A stretch of DNA of 64,000 nt, taken from Ascarosepion bandense. Its lineage: Eukaryota > Mollusca > Cephalopoda > Sepiida > Sepiidae. Position numbers and translations under genes: made by a program. Below are positions 47,120 to 57,879 of this stretch, piece after piece. The stretch lies in NCBI GenBank assembly GCA_037127315.1, contig JBBBDQ010001271.1, positions 1,347,501 through 1,411,500 on the forward strand, in the 5' to 3' direction. Numbering within the stretch: the stretch's first letter is position 1; each line of letters begins with the position of its first letter. The notes beneath the pieces are model-generated. The model had not been told where the DNA came from. It did no database searches and was given only the letters and a program-made list of their open reading frames with translations.

Positions 47120-49735
47120 CTTTTGGCCTTGTACCACATTTAAACTGCATTATGGAAAATCACACACATACACAGATACACATATACAGAGTTTGATCAA
47201 AAGTATTATGACTGGTGGTATAAAAAGTTAACTACAATAAATATGCCTCTTCAGACAGTCATTTAATTAAGAATTTTCCTTCTTCTAGACATCTAAAGTA
47301 AAAAGAGCTGAGTCAGTCTAAATGAAGAAGGCTTTATATCTTTTCTTAGCTCAAAGTAAACAAAACAGAATCAGAATTTAGATCTGGCTTACCAATGCAA
47401 TTTCCCATGTTGTTACAGTATGTGCACTTTAAAAAGAGATTTAAAATATGTCTGCACTTTCAAAATGTGCAAAATTATAACCAAATAAAGTTGACATTAT
47501 CATGATTTTTTCTTGAAGTAGAAAAATTGTGTTTACACACAATCTTCGTACTTTAAATGGATAGCCTGCTTGCTTATCTTGACAATCAACATTTAAAATC
47601 CTAGATTTTACCTACATTTGAGTAAAAACTTGGGAGTGTGGGTGGAGAGGAATATGTTAATATCAAATCTTCCAAACTGGTTTGAAAAACAATAAAAAAA
47701 TAAACATTAATCTCATTTACTTGTTTCCACAAGATTAAAAAATTATTTTGAAGTGATAATTGAATGAGAATACGAAAAGGTAAATATTAACATTGTATGC
47801 CTTTTCCAAGACTAGAACTTGTCCTAGTGTGGTTCCTACAAAGTAGAAAAATACTTTCATTTCACTAAATCTGCTATAAGCTGATCTCCAATTCTATGAT
47901 AAAAGGTAACTGTAGCCCTCTGACTTAAAACATATAAAAGCAATAATATTTTTTGTTTCAGTTTGACCTATATTTTTTTGGTCTCATTTTAAAATGATGT
48001 TCTTTTTGCTATATACTTTGCTTATGTTATATTCTGTTTCAAATTAGATTGTTTTGTCAAGAAAGCAAAAAATAAAAGTAAAAGGTCTCGCTCTGTACAG
48101 GGGTTATGAGCATCACATCCAGCTCAAAACAAATTCTCTAAAAAAAATACAATATTAAAAGGAGTCAACAAAGAACACTGCCACTAAAGCAAAAATATGA
48201 CAAAACAATGAGTCATGATCCACCAGAATTTGCTTTTAATAATGCCACTCACAAATAGGCAAACTGTCAACATCACTACCAGAAACCTCAGTGTCAAGTA
48301 ACCCATCAACTCCAGGCCCTATAAACTTTCCTCTTCCTCCAAGTTGCTTCCTTTGCCCACAAAGTGATCATATATTATATATCAGAAATACAAAGAATTT
48401 TATCTTAATTCTTGTTTTTTTACCTTTTTACCTTACTGGTAGTATTTATTTCATTCGTTCTCTCATGTTTTTATAACATTCATATATTCTTGATTTCAGA
48501 TGAAATCTTGGAAATTCTATGGAAAAAAAGGTGTCAGTTTAAACTAATACCAGATAGTTACAGACTAAATTTGATGCTCTCTCCCAAAGAGAATGGAAGG
48601 CAAATGTAATAAATTTTTACTTCAAAATTTCATCTTCTTACTGTCTTAAGAGTGCCTTGAGACCTATCAAAGAAACAATCTTGTACCTCATAAACATAGA
48701 AAAAATATTTCTATTTGGGCAAAGACTCATGTGAAGACTGTTTTCATCATTTTAGCTTCAATAACAAATGCCAACATGATAGAGAAAAATAGGAATAATA
48801 AAAAAAAAGAATTCATATTCAACACACATGGTCATTCTGGGATTCTATGAATAAATATTTTTCCTTGGCTTTTTGTTCCTGACTTAGTAAATATTGACGG
48901 AACAACAAGAAAAGGGGTAAATAAGATTTATTTGTGGTTTGCATGAAAAAGTTAGACATGCTTGTTATTTTGCTTTCTGTTTAACATTAATATTAAAAAA
49001 CTGCAAATGGCTCTATATTGAGTACAGTTACTTGCTGAATGAGAGAAAATCTCAAATTATAAACCTGACTTATAGATCATGAAAATGATATAAAAAGAAC
49101 AAGTTACTAGCTAATCAATACTTGATTTCAACCTCAGAATAATAGTAAACGTACCAATCTTTTCAAATGATACATTATCGTCATAACATAAAATAAAACT
49201 GATTCCAAAAAAGCATACTTATAAAAAGAGAACAGTGTATCCAGATGGTATAGACAAAAATTACTGGATATACTATGATAAAATTTGGATTTTGATAGGT
49301 AAGTTGGAAATATACAGAAATATATTAACATATATCTTATAAATAGTTATCAGCACCACAACAGTCAGTTATTTGCCTTTGTCTTACGTATGTCACTGAC
49401 CATTTGTTTTGTAATCTGTACATTTCACCTCCATTGAGAGGACATATATTGTGAAATGAAGCTGAAATTATTTTGTTACATTTGTTAGAAAATGTATTAA
49501 TCAAAAAAATTACTTATATCTTTATCCTGTTTGTATATCAGGTCACTCTATATATACTACTGGTACGTGGTAACCAAGTACTACCTGCTGAAATAGTGAC
49601 ATAACTTGGATCCTTCACCTGGCTTTTCTTTGATAATATTTAAAATATGCAATATTTGAAACTGCCCTTACCAAGATCACAGAATTTGACCAGCTTGAAC
49701 AGACTTGCTGGTTAATGTATAACTTTTATCTAAAT
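47120..49735. other. AT-rich sequence, nothing recognised
   Basis: No protein similarity, tRNA-like module or structured repeat was seen. The missing upstream KChIP exons were sought here without success. Confidence 0.5.
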
Positions 49736-49739
49736 CTAA

Positions 49740-50227
49740 TCTAAACTTATTTATAAATGGAACTTTGTCTCTGTGTGTGTCCGTTACCTATAGACTCCAA
49801 AATGGCTGAACCGATTTTCTTGAAAATTTACACAGTTATACTATAAGCATCTGCCAGTGTTCTTAGCTAGGTTTTGTGTCAAGATACCCCTGATAAATAT
49901 CAATTATCGAAAAAATTGTGTTATAGAAGGAGTGGTCCGATTTTAATCAAATTTGATACACTCATAGACAAAGACATAAGAAACAATATTCAGAAGTTTC
50001 AAGGTTGCAGTTCTTACAATAGTGCAGAAAATTTGATATCGATACCAGGAAATCAAAATTTGACTTACATCCATTAATTTTTCTTTCAGTCTACGGTTTT
50101 GCTTTAACTGGAAACAACTATTGCTTTTTAGTCTTTCGTGCCAACATCCAAAGAGTCTGAGCTCCAGAACCATAGATTAGTTTTAAAGCTTTCATTACAC
50201 CCAAGCAATGCTGGGCTATACTGCTAG
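49740..50227 (+). mobile_element. Non-autonomous Helitron, 488 bp
   Basis: Begins TC (tctaaacttatttataaatg) after an A. It contains the Helitron-associated segment gactccaaaatggctgaacc. It ends with a GC-rich hairpin acccaagcaatgctgggc, then tatactgCTAG followed by T. The 5'-TC, 3' hairpin about 10 bp before CTAG (CTRR rule) and A/T insertion site are the diagnostic Helitron features. No Rep/helicase is encoded. Confidence 0.88.
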
Positions 50228-51339
50228 TTTTTAATAAAAAAAACTTATTTTTTGTTCTCCACAAATATGTTGGTTGGTATATATTAGTATAATATATATA
50301 GTTATTAGTGCTTGTAACTAGTCAATTGGTAAAGATTGACCTACTCTGTAAGAAATATTTTTTTTTATTTTAGTTACTTTATGATATCCCATGTATTTTT
50401 GTTCGATTTTTTAGAAAAGTTTGAATATTTCTATCATGTTCTCAAAGTGAGCCTTTACTTATATTCTTTTTTTAATCTTGTACCGAATTCCATCCCTACA
50501 TACCTAGAGCTTTAGAGGAAAGTGATCTATAAGTTTTGGTATATAATTTCTTCAGTTGTTAAGTTGCTGAGGTTATAAAAATTTACCAACTAGAAGAGAC
50601 TCGCTGGTTAATATAAAAGTTTTTTCTGTCTTCCTCCTCTCCATATGGGGTAAATTATTTAAGAATATATAAAAAAAAAAAGGAAGAAAATAGTTGTTAG
50701 ATTTTCCATTTTTCTCATTTAAATAGGGTTCAATAAAATTTTAGCAAAATTAAAATTTTGTATGAAGTCAAAGCATATTCATTAGAATCTTTTTATGCTC
50801 ACCAACTTATGGATAAGCCCATTTCAATGTTAGCTTTCCTGTTCACATAGGTGTTATTTTACAGTAATATTCAATCACAACACAAAGTGGTTACAATATA
50901 TGGAAAAAGGTACCAGTCTATGAGGTTCAAAGAAAGATGGTTCTCACTAAAACCTACAGGCTGGAAGACATATTACACATAACTTAAAAATTAATGTTGC
51001 ATTAAATGTTATCCTGATATTTTTATACTGACCTATTAAAAAACATTTTTTGACCCTGCTTTACAATTAGACTACCACATGTTCAGGAGAAAATAAGAAT
51101 GAACTTTTTTCTATTCAGTTTGTTATCTTGAAAAACTTCTCACAATAGTGATTACTATAACTTAGTAAATTACTGTACACTTACTAAAGAATTGTTTCTC
51201 AGTTGACTACATGTGATTGATTTTGATGATGCATTTTAACATTAGTCACTTGCAAACCAATTTGACTCAAACAGTTTTCGTACTCTGGCCATTTACTTGA
51301 CTAAGTTAAGACTACTAATTAACTATTAAACTACTACCA

Positions 51340-51360
51340 TCATGCTATCTATCTATCTTA
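51340..51360. repeat. Short (CTAT)n tract
   Basis: Three to four CTAT units. Confidence 0.7.
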
Positions 51361-51604
51361 GTATTTTAACTAGATTTACCAGTACTGTAGCTTTGTACCA
51401 GACTAAGTTAAACTTAGTGAGTAATATTCTATGAAATGATTATGATTAGTAAACTTCTTACAGACTAATTTGCTAGTTCAGTCCTCACACACTTATCTGA
51501 CTGTCCTGGATATGACAATAAATTACACCTGGCGACAAAGTCTCTGATCAGGAAGTTTTGAGGAGCCACTTCCTAATTGCAGTTGTTCCCAGGTTAACTC
51601 TGAC

Positions 51605-51640
51605 CTGGAATGGTAGCACCTGTTAGGGTCTAAACTATAG
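51605..51640. repeat. Repeat shared with 42925-42943 (inverted)
   Basis: tggtagcacctgttagggt is the exact reverse complement of the 42925 segment. Both lie beside taaacta/ttaacta-type sequence, so a dispersed repeat is likely. Confidence 0.5.
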
Positions 51641-51774
51641 ACGAATAGCCAACCCCTGTACTAGATTTAAAACATTATGAAAGTGTAAAAATACATACCA
51701 GCAATACATTTTCATAATAAAAAAATATTACAAGACATACGTTCTTAAAAAAATATACTGCCAGAAAAAAAAAT

Positions 51775-52332
51775 ATTACCAGCAATACATTTTCATAAAT
51801 TGAATTAGTAATACTCTCAAGAAAATTAAATTTCAGCATAAAGAGTTGATATACCACTGAATTTTAAAAAAAGTACACATATTACCAGCAATATTGTTGC
51901 ATCGCTGAGGTGGATACGATACAAAGAGAAAGTGTGCTGCTGTATAATTCAGTACAATATCTGATGCTAAACAGATATACACAGAATTGTACAATGGTTA
52001 CAATGACAAACAAGACAGAACTTACAACACAGAGAGAACAAGTTGAGATTGCAATAGTCGCAGAAGTTCTCAGTTCCAATATTACTCAAATGACACTCAA
52101 ATATTACAACTCAAATGCTACTATTCTTTACTTAAATAGACCATTTCAGACCATGGGTCATTTTATCATTGAAAGTGCTGCAAGGGTGTTAGCCATTCTA
52201 CAACAAATACATTAAAAGAAAAAAAACTTACCAGCAATACAGTTTTTGTAAATGTAATTAGTAATGCTCTCAAGAAAATGAAATTTTGGCATTAAATGAC
52301 CCATAATGAGTTAATACGCAACTGAAAACATT
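51775..52332. repeat. Direct repeats flanking an about 330-bp insert
   Basis: ttaccagcaatacattttca ... attagtaatactctcaagaa at 51775-51895 recurs as ttaccagcaatacagttttt ... attagtaatgctctcaagaa at 52229-52332. A third partial start lies at 51698. The segment between (51900-52215) is compositionally different, richer in C and G, and carries a 101-codon open frame of no known family. Confidence 0.7.
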
Positions 52333-53134
52333 TATTTCAGTTAAGTTTAGTAAATAACATAACTTTATGACTTTGACAAGGTTAAATGACAATGCTGTGT
52401 TCTCTTAATATCTTTATTCTTTCACTTTCAGATTACATTTTCATTTTAATAAAAGCTTTGGCTAAATAAGTACGGTTGGGGCATGATTCTTCTTTTCCTT
52501 TTAGCTTGATATAAACCAAATATATAAAAAATAATATTGGTTGGAAAATAAGTTCTATTCCAATTTTTATAAGAGTTATGCTGGATTTTAATCTGACTAC
52601 ATTCTTTTCTGCAGCCAAACCCAAAATCCTGATCCTGCATAAAAATAAAAAGAGTTAATGATATTTTGATGACCTGAGTTTTAACCAACTGCTGAGTTTG
52701 GCAAATATCTGCTCTTAGTGAAAGAGACATAAAATATATATATATTCACACAATAGATATTTAGAGTTATTTTGAGAATTTAATTTTGGAGTTTATAAAA
52801 CAGCCAGCCTGATTTAGCAATATGTCAAATGAAAAAAGTAAAAGACTTTCATGACTTCCTTAACAAATAATTACTGACCATTCTCACATGAGGGAAATTA
52901 TGGTGTTAACTCAAAAAACGAAAACTACCTATCCATATCTACTGTATTCACAGATAGTCAAATCTAACTCAGTACTATCTTCACTCCAGAAATTGTCTGT
53001 CTGTCTATCAGTCTATCTAAGTGTTTGTCCATTGTTATCTATTGATCTGTCAAACTAAGTGTTTGTTAATATCTATTTTTGTATTTGTCCATATATATCT
53101 TACTGTATGTTCATATCTGTCTATTTCTTTTCAT

Positions 53135-53161
53135 ATCTATCTATCTATCTATCTATCTATC
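53135..53161. repeat. (CTAT)n microsatellite
   Basis: About seven CTAT units. Confidence 0.9.
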
Positions 53162-53455
53162 AATACTATATAAATATATTACAGGTAGTCAAAAGCTTGT
53201 TAGCCTTGTTTGAGAGTCTGTTCAAGAGAAGGATAATTGATTTCAAAATCAAGGTAGATTGGATGCCTGAGTCACATTGCCTTTGTTTTTGTGATGATGG
53301 CAGATGAGCTGTACTTTGCTAGCCAGCTTTTCACTAATGACTGGAAGAGCATTCAGGACCCACCATCTTCATTTATTTCCAGAAGAGAATCACAGACATG
53401 AGAAGTGATGCAATTGTCAGTGGTCCCTGAACCTCATCAATGATGATAAGAAGCA

Positions 53456-53456
<1 letters not shown>

Positions 53457-53518
<62 letters not shown>
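53457..53518. repeat. (TA)n microsatellite, longest in the window
   Basis: About 31 TA units, directly adjoining the left arm of the inverted-repeat element at 53519. Confidence 0.95.
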
Positions 53519-53521
<3 letters not shown>

Positions 53522-53548
53522 TTGTTTTATTTAAAACTAATTTAATTT

Positions 53549-53604
53549 ACATTGCGACACAGAAATTTCTATGTTTTGAGATTTATCTCGTCATCAGGCA
53601 ATGT
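53549..53604 (-). ncRNA. Hammerhead-like motif, left arm
   Basis: Minus strand: stem I ACATTGC/GCAATGT (7 bp, perfect); CTGATGA at 53597-53591; stem II GAGA-TAAA-TCTC; AAAA where GAAA is expected; stem III CATAGAAA/TTTCTGTG; then TC before the stem I strand (a GTC cleavage triplet). Deviations are one extra C before stem II and G12 changed to A. So this is a decayed or variant type I hammerhead, not a confirmed ribozyme. Confidence 0.45.
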
Positions 53605-54084
53605 TCAATAACTATGGCAAAAATGATATACATTTGAACTTTGAAAATAATACATTTGCTATTTAGAGAGTTAACATGGAGGGGAAAGACAGAAAAATTT
53701 AGATTTTGTGGGTATATTTTATTTAACTAATCAGAATGAAGGTCAATTTTGAAATTTGAAAACATAGATCATATGTTGGGGTATGCAGGTTTTTTCAATG
53801 TTTACGGGAAAATGTTATTTTATTCGGCTAGATTCTAGACTGCTTACAACCAGTAATATATATGCATTATTGGCTACAAAGGTAATTCTCTTAGATTTCT
53901 ATGCATCTCAGCTATTTTAAAACCAAAAACGAAAGAAAGAAAACATTTTTTATATTTGACCTGACTTAAAGGGACTTATGGTATGATTAAACTATTTTTA
54001 TTCAGTTTTTTTTTCATCAATTTTTCATATATTCTCAATTTGCATAAATTTTAATATTTATTAAATTATAGCATAATACAAAAC

Positions 54085-54136
54085 AAAGTGCCTGATGACA
54101 AGACAAATCTCGAAACAGAAATTTTCATCGCAATGT
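54085..54136 (+). ncRNA. Hammerhead-like motif, right arm
   Basis: Plus strand: CTGATGA at 54092-54098, AAGA-CAAA-TCTC-like stem II, intact GAAA at 54112-54115, cagaaattttcatc, then GCAATGT. It keeps the GAAA lost in the left arm but has a weakened stem I and an ATC triplet. Confidence 0.4.
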
Positions 54137-54170
54137 AAATTAAATTGATTTTAAATAAAAAATAAATTGA

Positions 54171-54263
54171 ATTATGATTATGGTTAGATTTTGAATGCTG
54201 TCACAATGTATTTAGTAAAATAAAGGAAGGTAAAGAAGTTGTTAGGTATTACCTATTTATTAT
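54171..54263. repeat. Direct repeat, copy 1 (partner at 55129)
   Basis: gattatggttagattttgaa ... aggaaggtaaagaagttgtt ... aggtattacct; about 85% identical to 55129-55215 in the same orientation. Confidence 0.8.
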
Positions 54264-54409
54264 ACATTAATATTTTAAGATTAAAATCTCATCTTCAGAA
54301 TGTTAGAAGAGCTTGTGTTTGAGTCCGTGCCTTTCAACAAATGGTCATTCCTAGCTGCTGCTGTTGTTAATTGTAGTGAGAGTGTGTGTGTATGTGTAAG
54401 TGTGCTAGA

Positions 54410-54436
54410 GCATGTATGTGTGTGTGTGTGTTTATG

Positions 54437-54484
<48 letters not shown>

Positions 54485-54512
54485 GTGTGTGTGTGTGTGT
54501 GTGTGTGTGATT
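54410..54512. repeat. (GT)n(TA)n(GT)n microsatellite
   Basis: Compound dinucleotide tract with about 21 TA units and two GT runs. Confidence 0.95.
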
Positions 54513-54821
54513 GATTGATTGATAGTTGGGATCTTTTATGGTCTGATGGTATCAGTCTGTTAGTTTGACTTTTGCCAAAGTGGAAGAGGGCTTTTTATGA
54601 TGTGTGTGCGTGTTTATGTGCGTATATTTCTTGTTTTATTTTACTTTATTTTGTGTATTTATATATATATTTAATTATTTTGTTTTATTTATTTCATTTT
54701 TTTTTTCTCTCTTTTGTGATCTCCAAAGTATTTTTGTAATTATTTTTTGAATTCTTTTTTTTTTGTTTTTATAATCTTTTCTAACAAACATCATGGTGTA
54801 ATGAAAAAGGCCATAAACTTA

Positions 54822-55118
54822 CTAAAAGTGAAGTTTCATTGTCAAAATGTTGATGTTATTATTAAGATGAAAAATTATGTAGAACTCATGCAGGCAGTTC
54901 AGTGATTGTTTGAGGCTTGGTAATTTCAGACATGCCAGGAAGTGGACACTCCTGATGGTGTTGGGCACCGTATTGCTTTTGAGACATCATTTTATGAAGT
55001 TGATTTGGCATTCTATCTTTAAGCATTTCTCGGATAGTTCAAATAGCTCCCTGATGGTGGCAAATTCATCCTGGCTTAGGTGAAGGAATAGGAAATTTTT
55101 GTAATTTGTTTGAAGCAT
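54822..55118 (-). pseudogene. Unidentified ORF remnant (98 codons, one internal stop)
   Basis: Minus-strand frame from an ATG at 55118 to TAG at 54822, with a single internal TGA. It contains QDEFATIRELFELSEKCL, KIECQINFIK, CLKSNTVPNTIRSVHF and LPSLKQSLNCLHEFYI. The amphipathic composition and Cys/Leu pattern look protein-like, unlike most AT-rich frames here. It lies between the two direct repeats at 54171 and 55129. It could be the N-terminal part of a Penelope-like or other retroelement protein; this is a guess. Confidence 0.45.
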
Positions 55119-55128
55119 TGTGTATATT

Positions 55129-55215
55129 AGGATTATGGTTAGGTTTTGAAGGCTGTCATAATGTGTTTAGTAAAAAAAAGGGAAGGTAAAGAAGTTGCTA
55201 GGTATTATCTATTCA
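55129..55215. repeat. Direct repeat, copy 2 (partner at 54171)
   Basis: gattatggttaggttttgaa ... gggaaggtaaagaagttgct ... aggtattatct. The 955-bp spacing suggests pseudo-LTRs of a small element, or a duplication. Confidence 0.8.
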
Positions 55216-55320
55216 TTTAATTATATTATGCTCTACAATCTATGCTGTATTGAGCACTTTTTAAAAAAAGGAAATGCCGGAGAACTCAGAGGATTCTAAA
55301 CCTGCTAGTTCTTTTTATTT

Positions 55321-55322
<2 letters not shown>

Positions 55323-55366
<44 letters not shown>
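55323..55366. repeat. (TA)n microsatellite
   Basis: About 22 TA units; the mariner element at 55367 begins directly after it, consistent with TA target use. Confidence 0.95.
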
Positions 55367-55368
<2 letters not shown>

Positions 55369-55892
55369 TAGCCATAAAGTTCATGTGCACTTTTAAAAAT
55401 TTATAACTTTATTTGTATTTGCAATAGAAATCATTTATAAATAGGATTAGAAAGAAGTAAATTTATATTTTTAAAGGTTTTATTGAAATTTTATTTAAGT
55501 TTCTACATGTCTTCCATCATTAGCAATATAAAGGATAATACAATTTTGCAGTTCATGGAAAACATTTGCCAAGTGATTTACAGGAATGTATGAAATCACT
55601 AGTTATTTTAGCTTTCAAATCTTCTAATGAACTAGGTTTGGTTGCATACACAATTGCTTTCACATGTCTCCATAAAAAAAAAATCTAATGGAGTCAAATC
55701 TGTTGAATGTGGAGGCCAATAAAATGGTCCATCCCTTTCGATCCATCTGTTTTTGCAAATTTTGTGGTAAAGAATTATTCAATAAGTATACTTAAAACTA
55801 GGTACATTAAACTTCATAATGTTTTTTTACAGATTATTTCTATCAGAAATACTAATAAATTTTTAAAGTGCACACGGACTTTATGGACACCC
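55367..55892 (-). mobile_element. Mariner-like element with terminal inverted repeats, internally deleted
   Basis: Left end ggtagccataaagttcatgt + gcacttttaaaaatt and right end (minus) gggtgtccataaagtccgtg + tgcactttaaaaatt form about 35-bp TIRs. Inside, minus strand 55735-55500 encodes GPFYWPPHSTDLTPLDFFLW then RHVKAIVYATKPSSLEDLKA: the third catalytic Asp region and C-terminus of a mariner transposase (SPDLTPLDFFLW family). Only 526 bp remain of an expected 1.2-1.3 kb, and stops follow, so it is non-autonomous. Confidence 0.9.
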
Positions 55893-56203
55893 TTTTAATT
55901 GTTTTACACAGTATGATTTTCAAAATGTGTGTTTGTTATCCATGGATGTTCCTGAGTGTTACAGCTGTTCTTCACACTTATCGAAATAATGCATCAGTTT
56001 GAAATAATTTAATTCCTTTTGTTTATTAAACCATTCCAATTATTAAATTCTATGATTGTCAGTTTCTTTTCTGTACATAGACTGACATTTTTTCCTCTGG
56101 TATTCATTTATTTTTTTATTACATGACTTTCTACTACTGTTGTTTTCTGTATGAAACAATCAATATGTTTAAAATAGGCCACTCCTATATACACAAGAAA
56201 AGA

Positions 56204-56226
56204 AATATATATATATATATATATAT
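56204..56226. repeat. (TA)n microsatellite
   Basis: About 11 AT units. Confidence 0.9.
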
Positions 56227-56249
56227 AATAACAATATAAGTTAGCTGTT

Positions 56250-57240
56250 ATAAAAAAACTTAATTCAATGCACACAAATGATATATTCTTCCAAATCCAT
56301 ATTCTATAAAGAATTATACATTAAACAAACGCTTGTTAACAATGGATTTCCTAACTCCATCATTGATCAACAAATTAAAATATATCACAATAAACTTAAT
56401 AATACCTCTAACAGTATTAATCATAATAGTATTGTCTGTCAAAATAAACATAACACTATTAACTTATACTATTGCAACCAAATTAATTACAAGCATAATG
56501 AAACAACACTCAAAAAACATAATACGTAGAAATGTTAAACCAATAAATAATAATAACTAAATTAAGCTCATCATATATTATAAAAAATTTAAAGCAATTG
56601 ACCTCATAATAACCCTACAACCATACAACAAAATTCTCTATAGAAAACCAATGTAGTGTATGAATTTACATGCCCGTTCAGAGATTGTATCGATGGTAAT
56701 TATAATAAACCCTCTACATATATTGGTTTTACTACAACCACGCACTCCTAGAGACTTACCTGCCACCTTTTTGATGATAGTTCAATTGAACATTTCTCAG
56801 AAAAACATAGCCATGTATATAATATTAGATAGATTTTAGTCAATAACACAATAATACTCGCACATACACACAGTAAAAAGAACCTTCAGATATTGGAGGC
56901 CATCTACATTAAATCAAAGCAACCCACACTTAATAAAATCACATTTCAGTTGGGTCACGACACATAACATTGCATTTAGACATATGGTCCTGTTAACATT
57001 TCAGTCTCTCACCCAGTGTGATCTTATAGAACTGCATTACAAGTTTACGACCTGCCCCTGCTATTCAGTGACTTTTATCACCACATAGCAATGTTTTATG
57101 TCAGCATAAGATAATATCATCTTTGATGGTGGATGTCTTTATGTTAACATCCCTGTAACCTCTCTGAATATGGCTCATGTGAGCCGAAAGCTTAGAACCA
57201 GCATAATAAAAAAATATCCAAATGTTGGACAATTTTTGTC
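56250..57240 (+). mobile_element. Penelope-like element remnant with GIY-YIG domain
   Basis: 56300-56530 encodes KQTLVNNGFPNSIIDQQIK and related post-RT sequence with frameshifts. From about 56655 comes NVVYEFTCPFRDC, then NKPSTYIGFTTTTHS (the Y-IG half of a GIY-YIG endonuclease), RLTCHLFDDSSIEHFSEKHS and LQILEAIYIKSKQPTLN. This is the order of a Penelope-like C-terminus (cysteines, GIY-YIG, conserved LEAIYI..K.PTLN). Stops are present. It is followed at 57164-57200 by a hammerhead-like stem-GAAA tail. Confidence 0.85.
57164..57202 (+). repeat. Hammerhead-like tail of the Penelope-like remnant
   Basis: CTGAATA, T, perfect 5-bp stem GGCTC-ATGT-GAGCC, GAAA, then GCT-tagaacc-AGC. The box and stem spacing match 1694 and the 54.1-kb arm. 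CTGAATA deviates from CTGATGA. Confidence 0.45.
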
Positions 57241-57598
57241 TTTATTTTCACCTGAAATTAAACCCAAAATATGATGTTTAGAATGGCCCATGATTAAACA
57301 TAATAGACATTTATTGTCTGTTATATTTAACAATATATGTTTAGAAAATTATATAATCATATATAATACATAATAAGCAAGCCCCAAAACACAATGCCTC
57401 TTGTGCTGCATTAATCTGTTTTTATTATAAACACTCATAATAAAAATATTACTATATATATAGGATTAATACAAATATAAAATTTGTCACTTAGCTGATT
57501 GATGTTATGTATATAAAATGCACCAGCTTAAATTACACTGCTATGTATTCTCATTGAAATTTTTATTCATTGAATTTCAATTACAACTTTTTTCCTTT

Positions 57599-57628
57599 TA
57601 TCTATATCTATCTATCTATCTATCTATA
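57599..57628. repeat. (CTAT)n microsatellite
   Basis: About seven units, abutting SINE-C copy 2. Confidence 0.9.
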
Positions 57629-57851
57629 GTCATCCACAGACAGATCTATTTCGGTGTATCACAGCTCATCAGTATGGTTAGACTGATTGCTTTTAATCCA
57701 GGATTGAAACCCGACCGAATTGGCATCAGTCGGCGATTCTACCTCTGGGCTATGGGCGCTCGGTAGAAGAAGGCAGACTTTTTAGTGCATATATTATCAT
57801 TATACATGCCCAATAGCCAGAGTGTTCTAATTCATTATGGAATGAGCGATA
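57627..57851 (-). mobile_element. SINE-C, copy 2 (minus)
   Basis: Inverted full-length match to 19820-20045: tagtcatccacagacagatc, ccaggattgaaacccgaccg (B box complement), gattctacctctgggctatg (A box complement), caatagccagagtg. Two copies this similar, both beside low-complexity sequence, define the family. Confidence 0.85.
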
Positions 57852-57879
57852 TATATATATAGATACACACATCACAATC

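Larger units (their letters stand above)
53517..54170. mobile_element. Inverted-repeat element with hammerhead-like ends
   Basis: Arms of about 85 bp at 53517-53604 and 54087-54170 are reverse complements (about 80%). They enclose about 480 bp with no ORF. Each arm carries CTGATGA, a short stem, GAAA or AAAA, a second stem and a returning strand GCAATGT. Penelope-like elements can have inverted pseudo-LTRs and have been reported to carry hammerheads; a MITE is the alternative. Confidence 0.7.

Noticed and set aside
51910..52215. 101-codon ORF as a gene
   Set aside because: No start or splice context and bounded by direct repeats; treated as part of a repeat.
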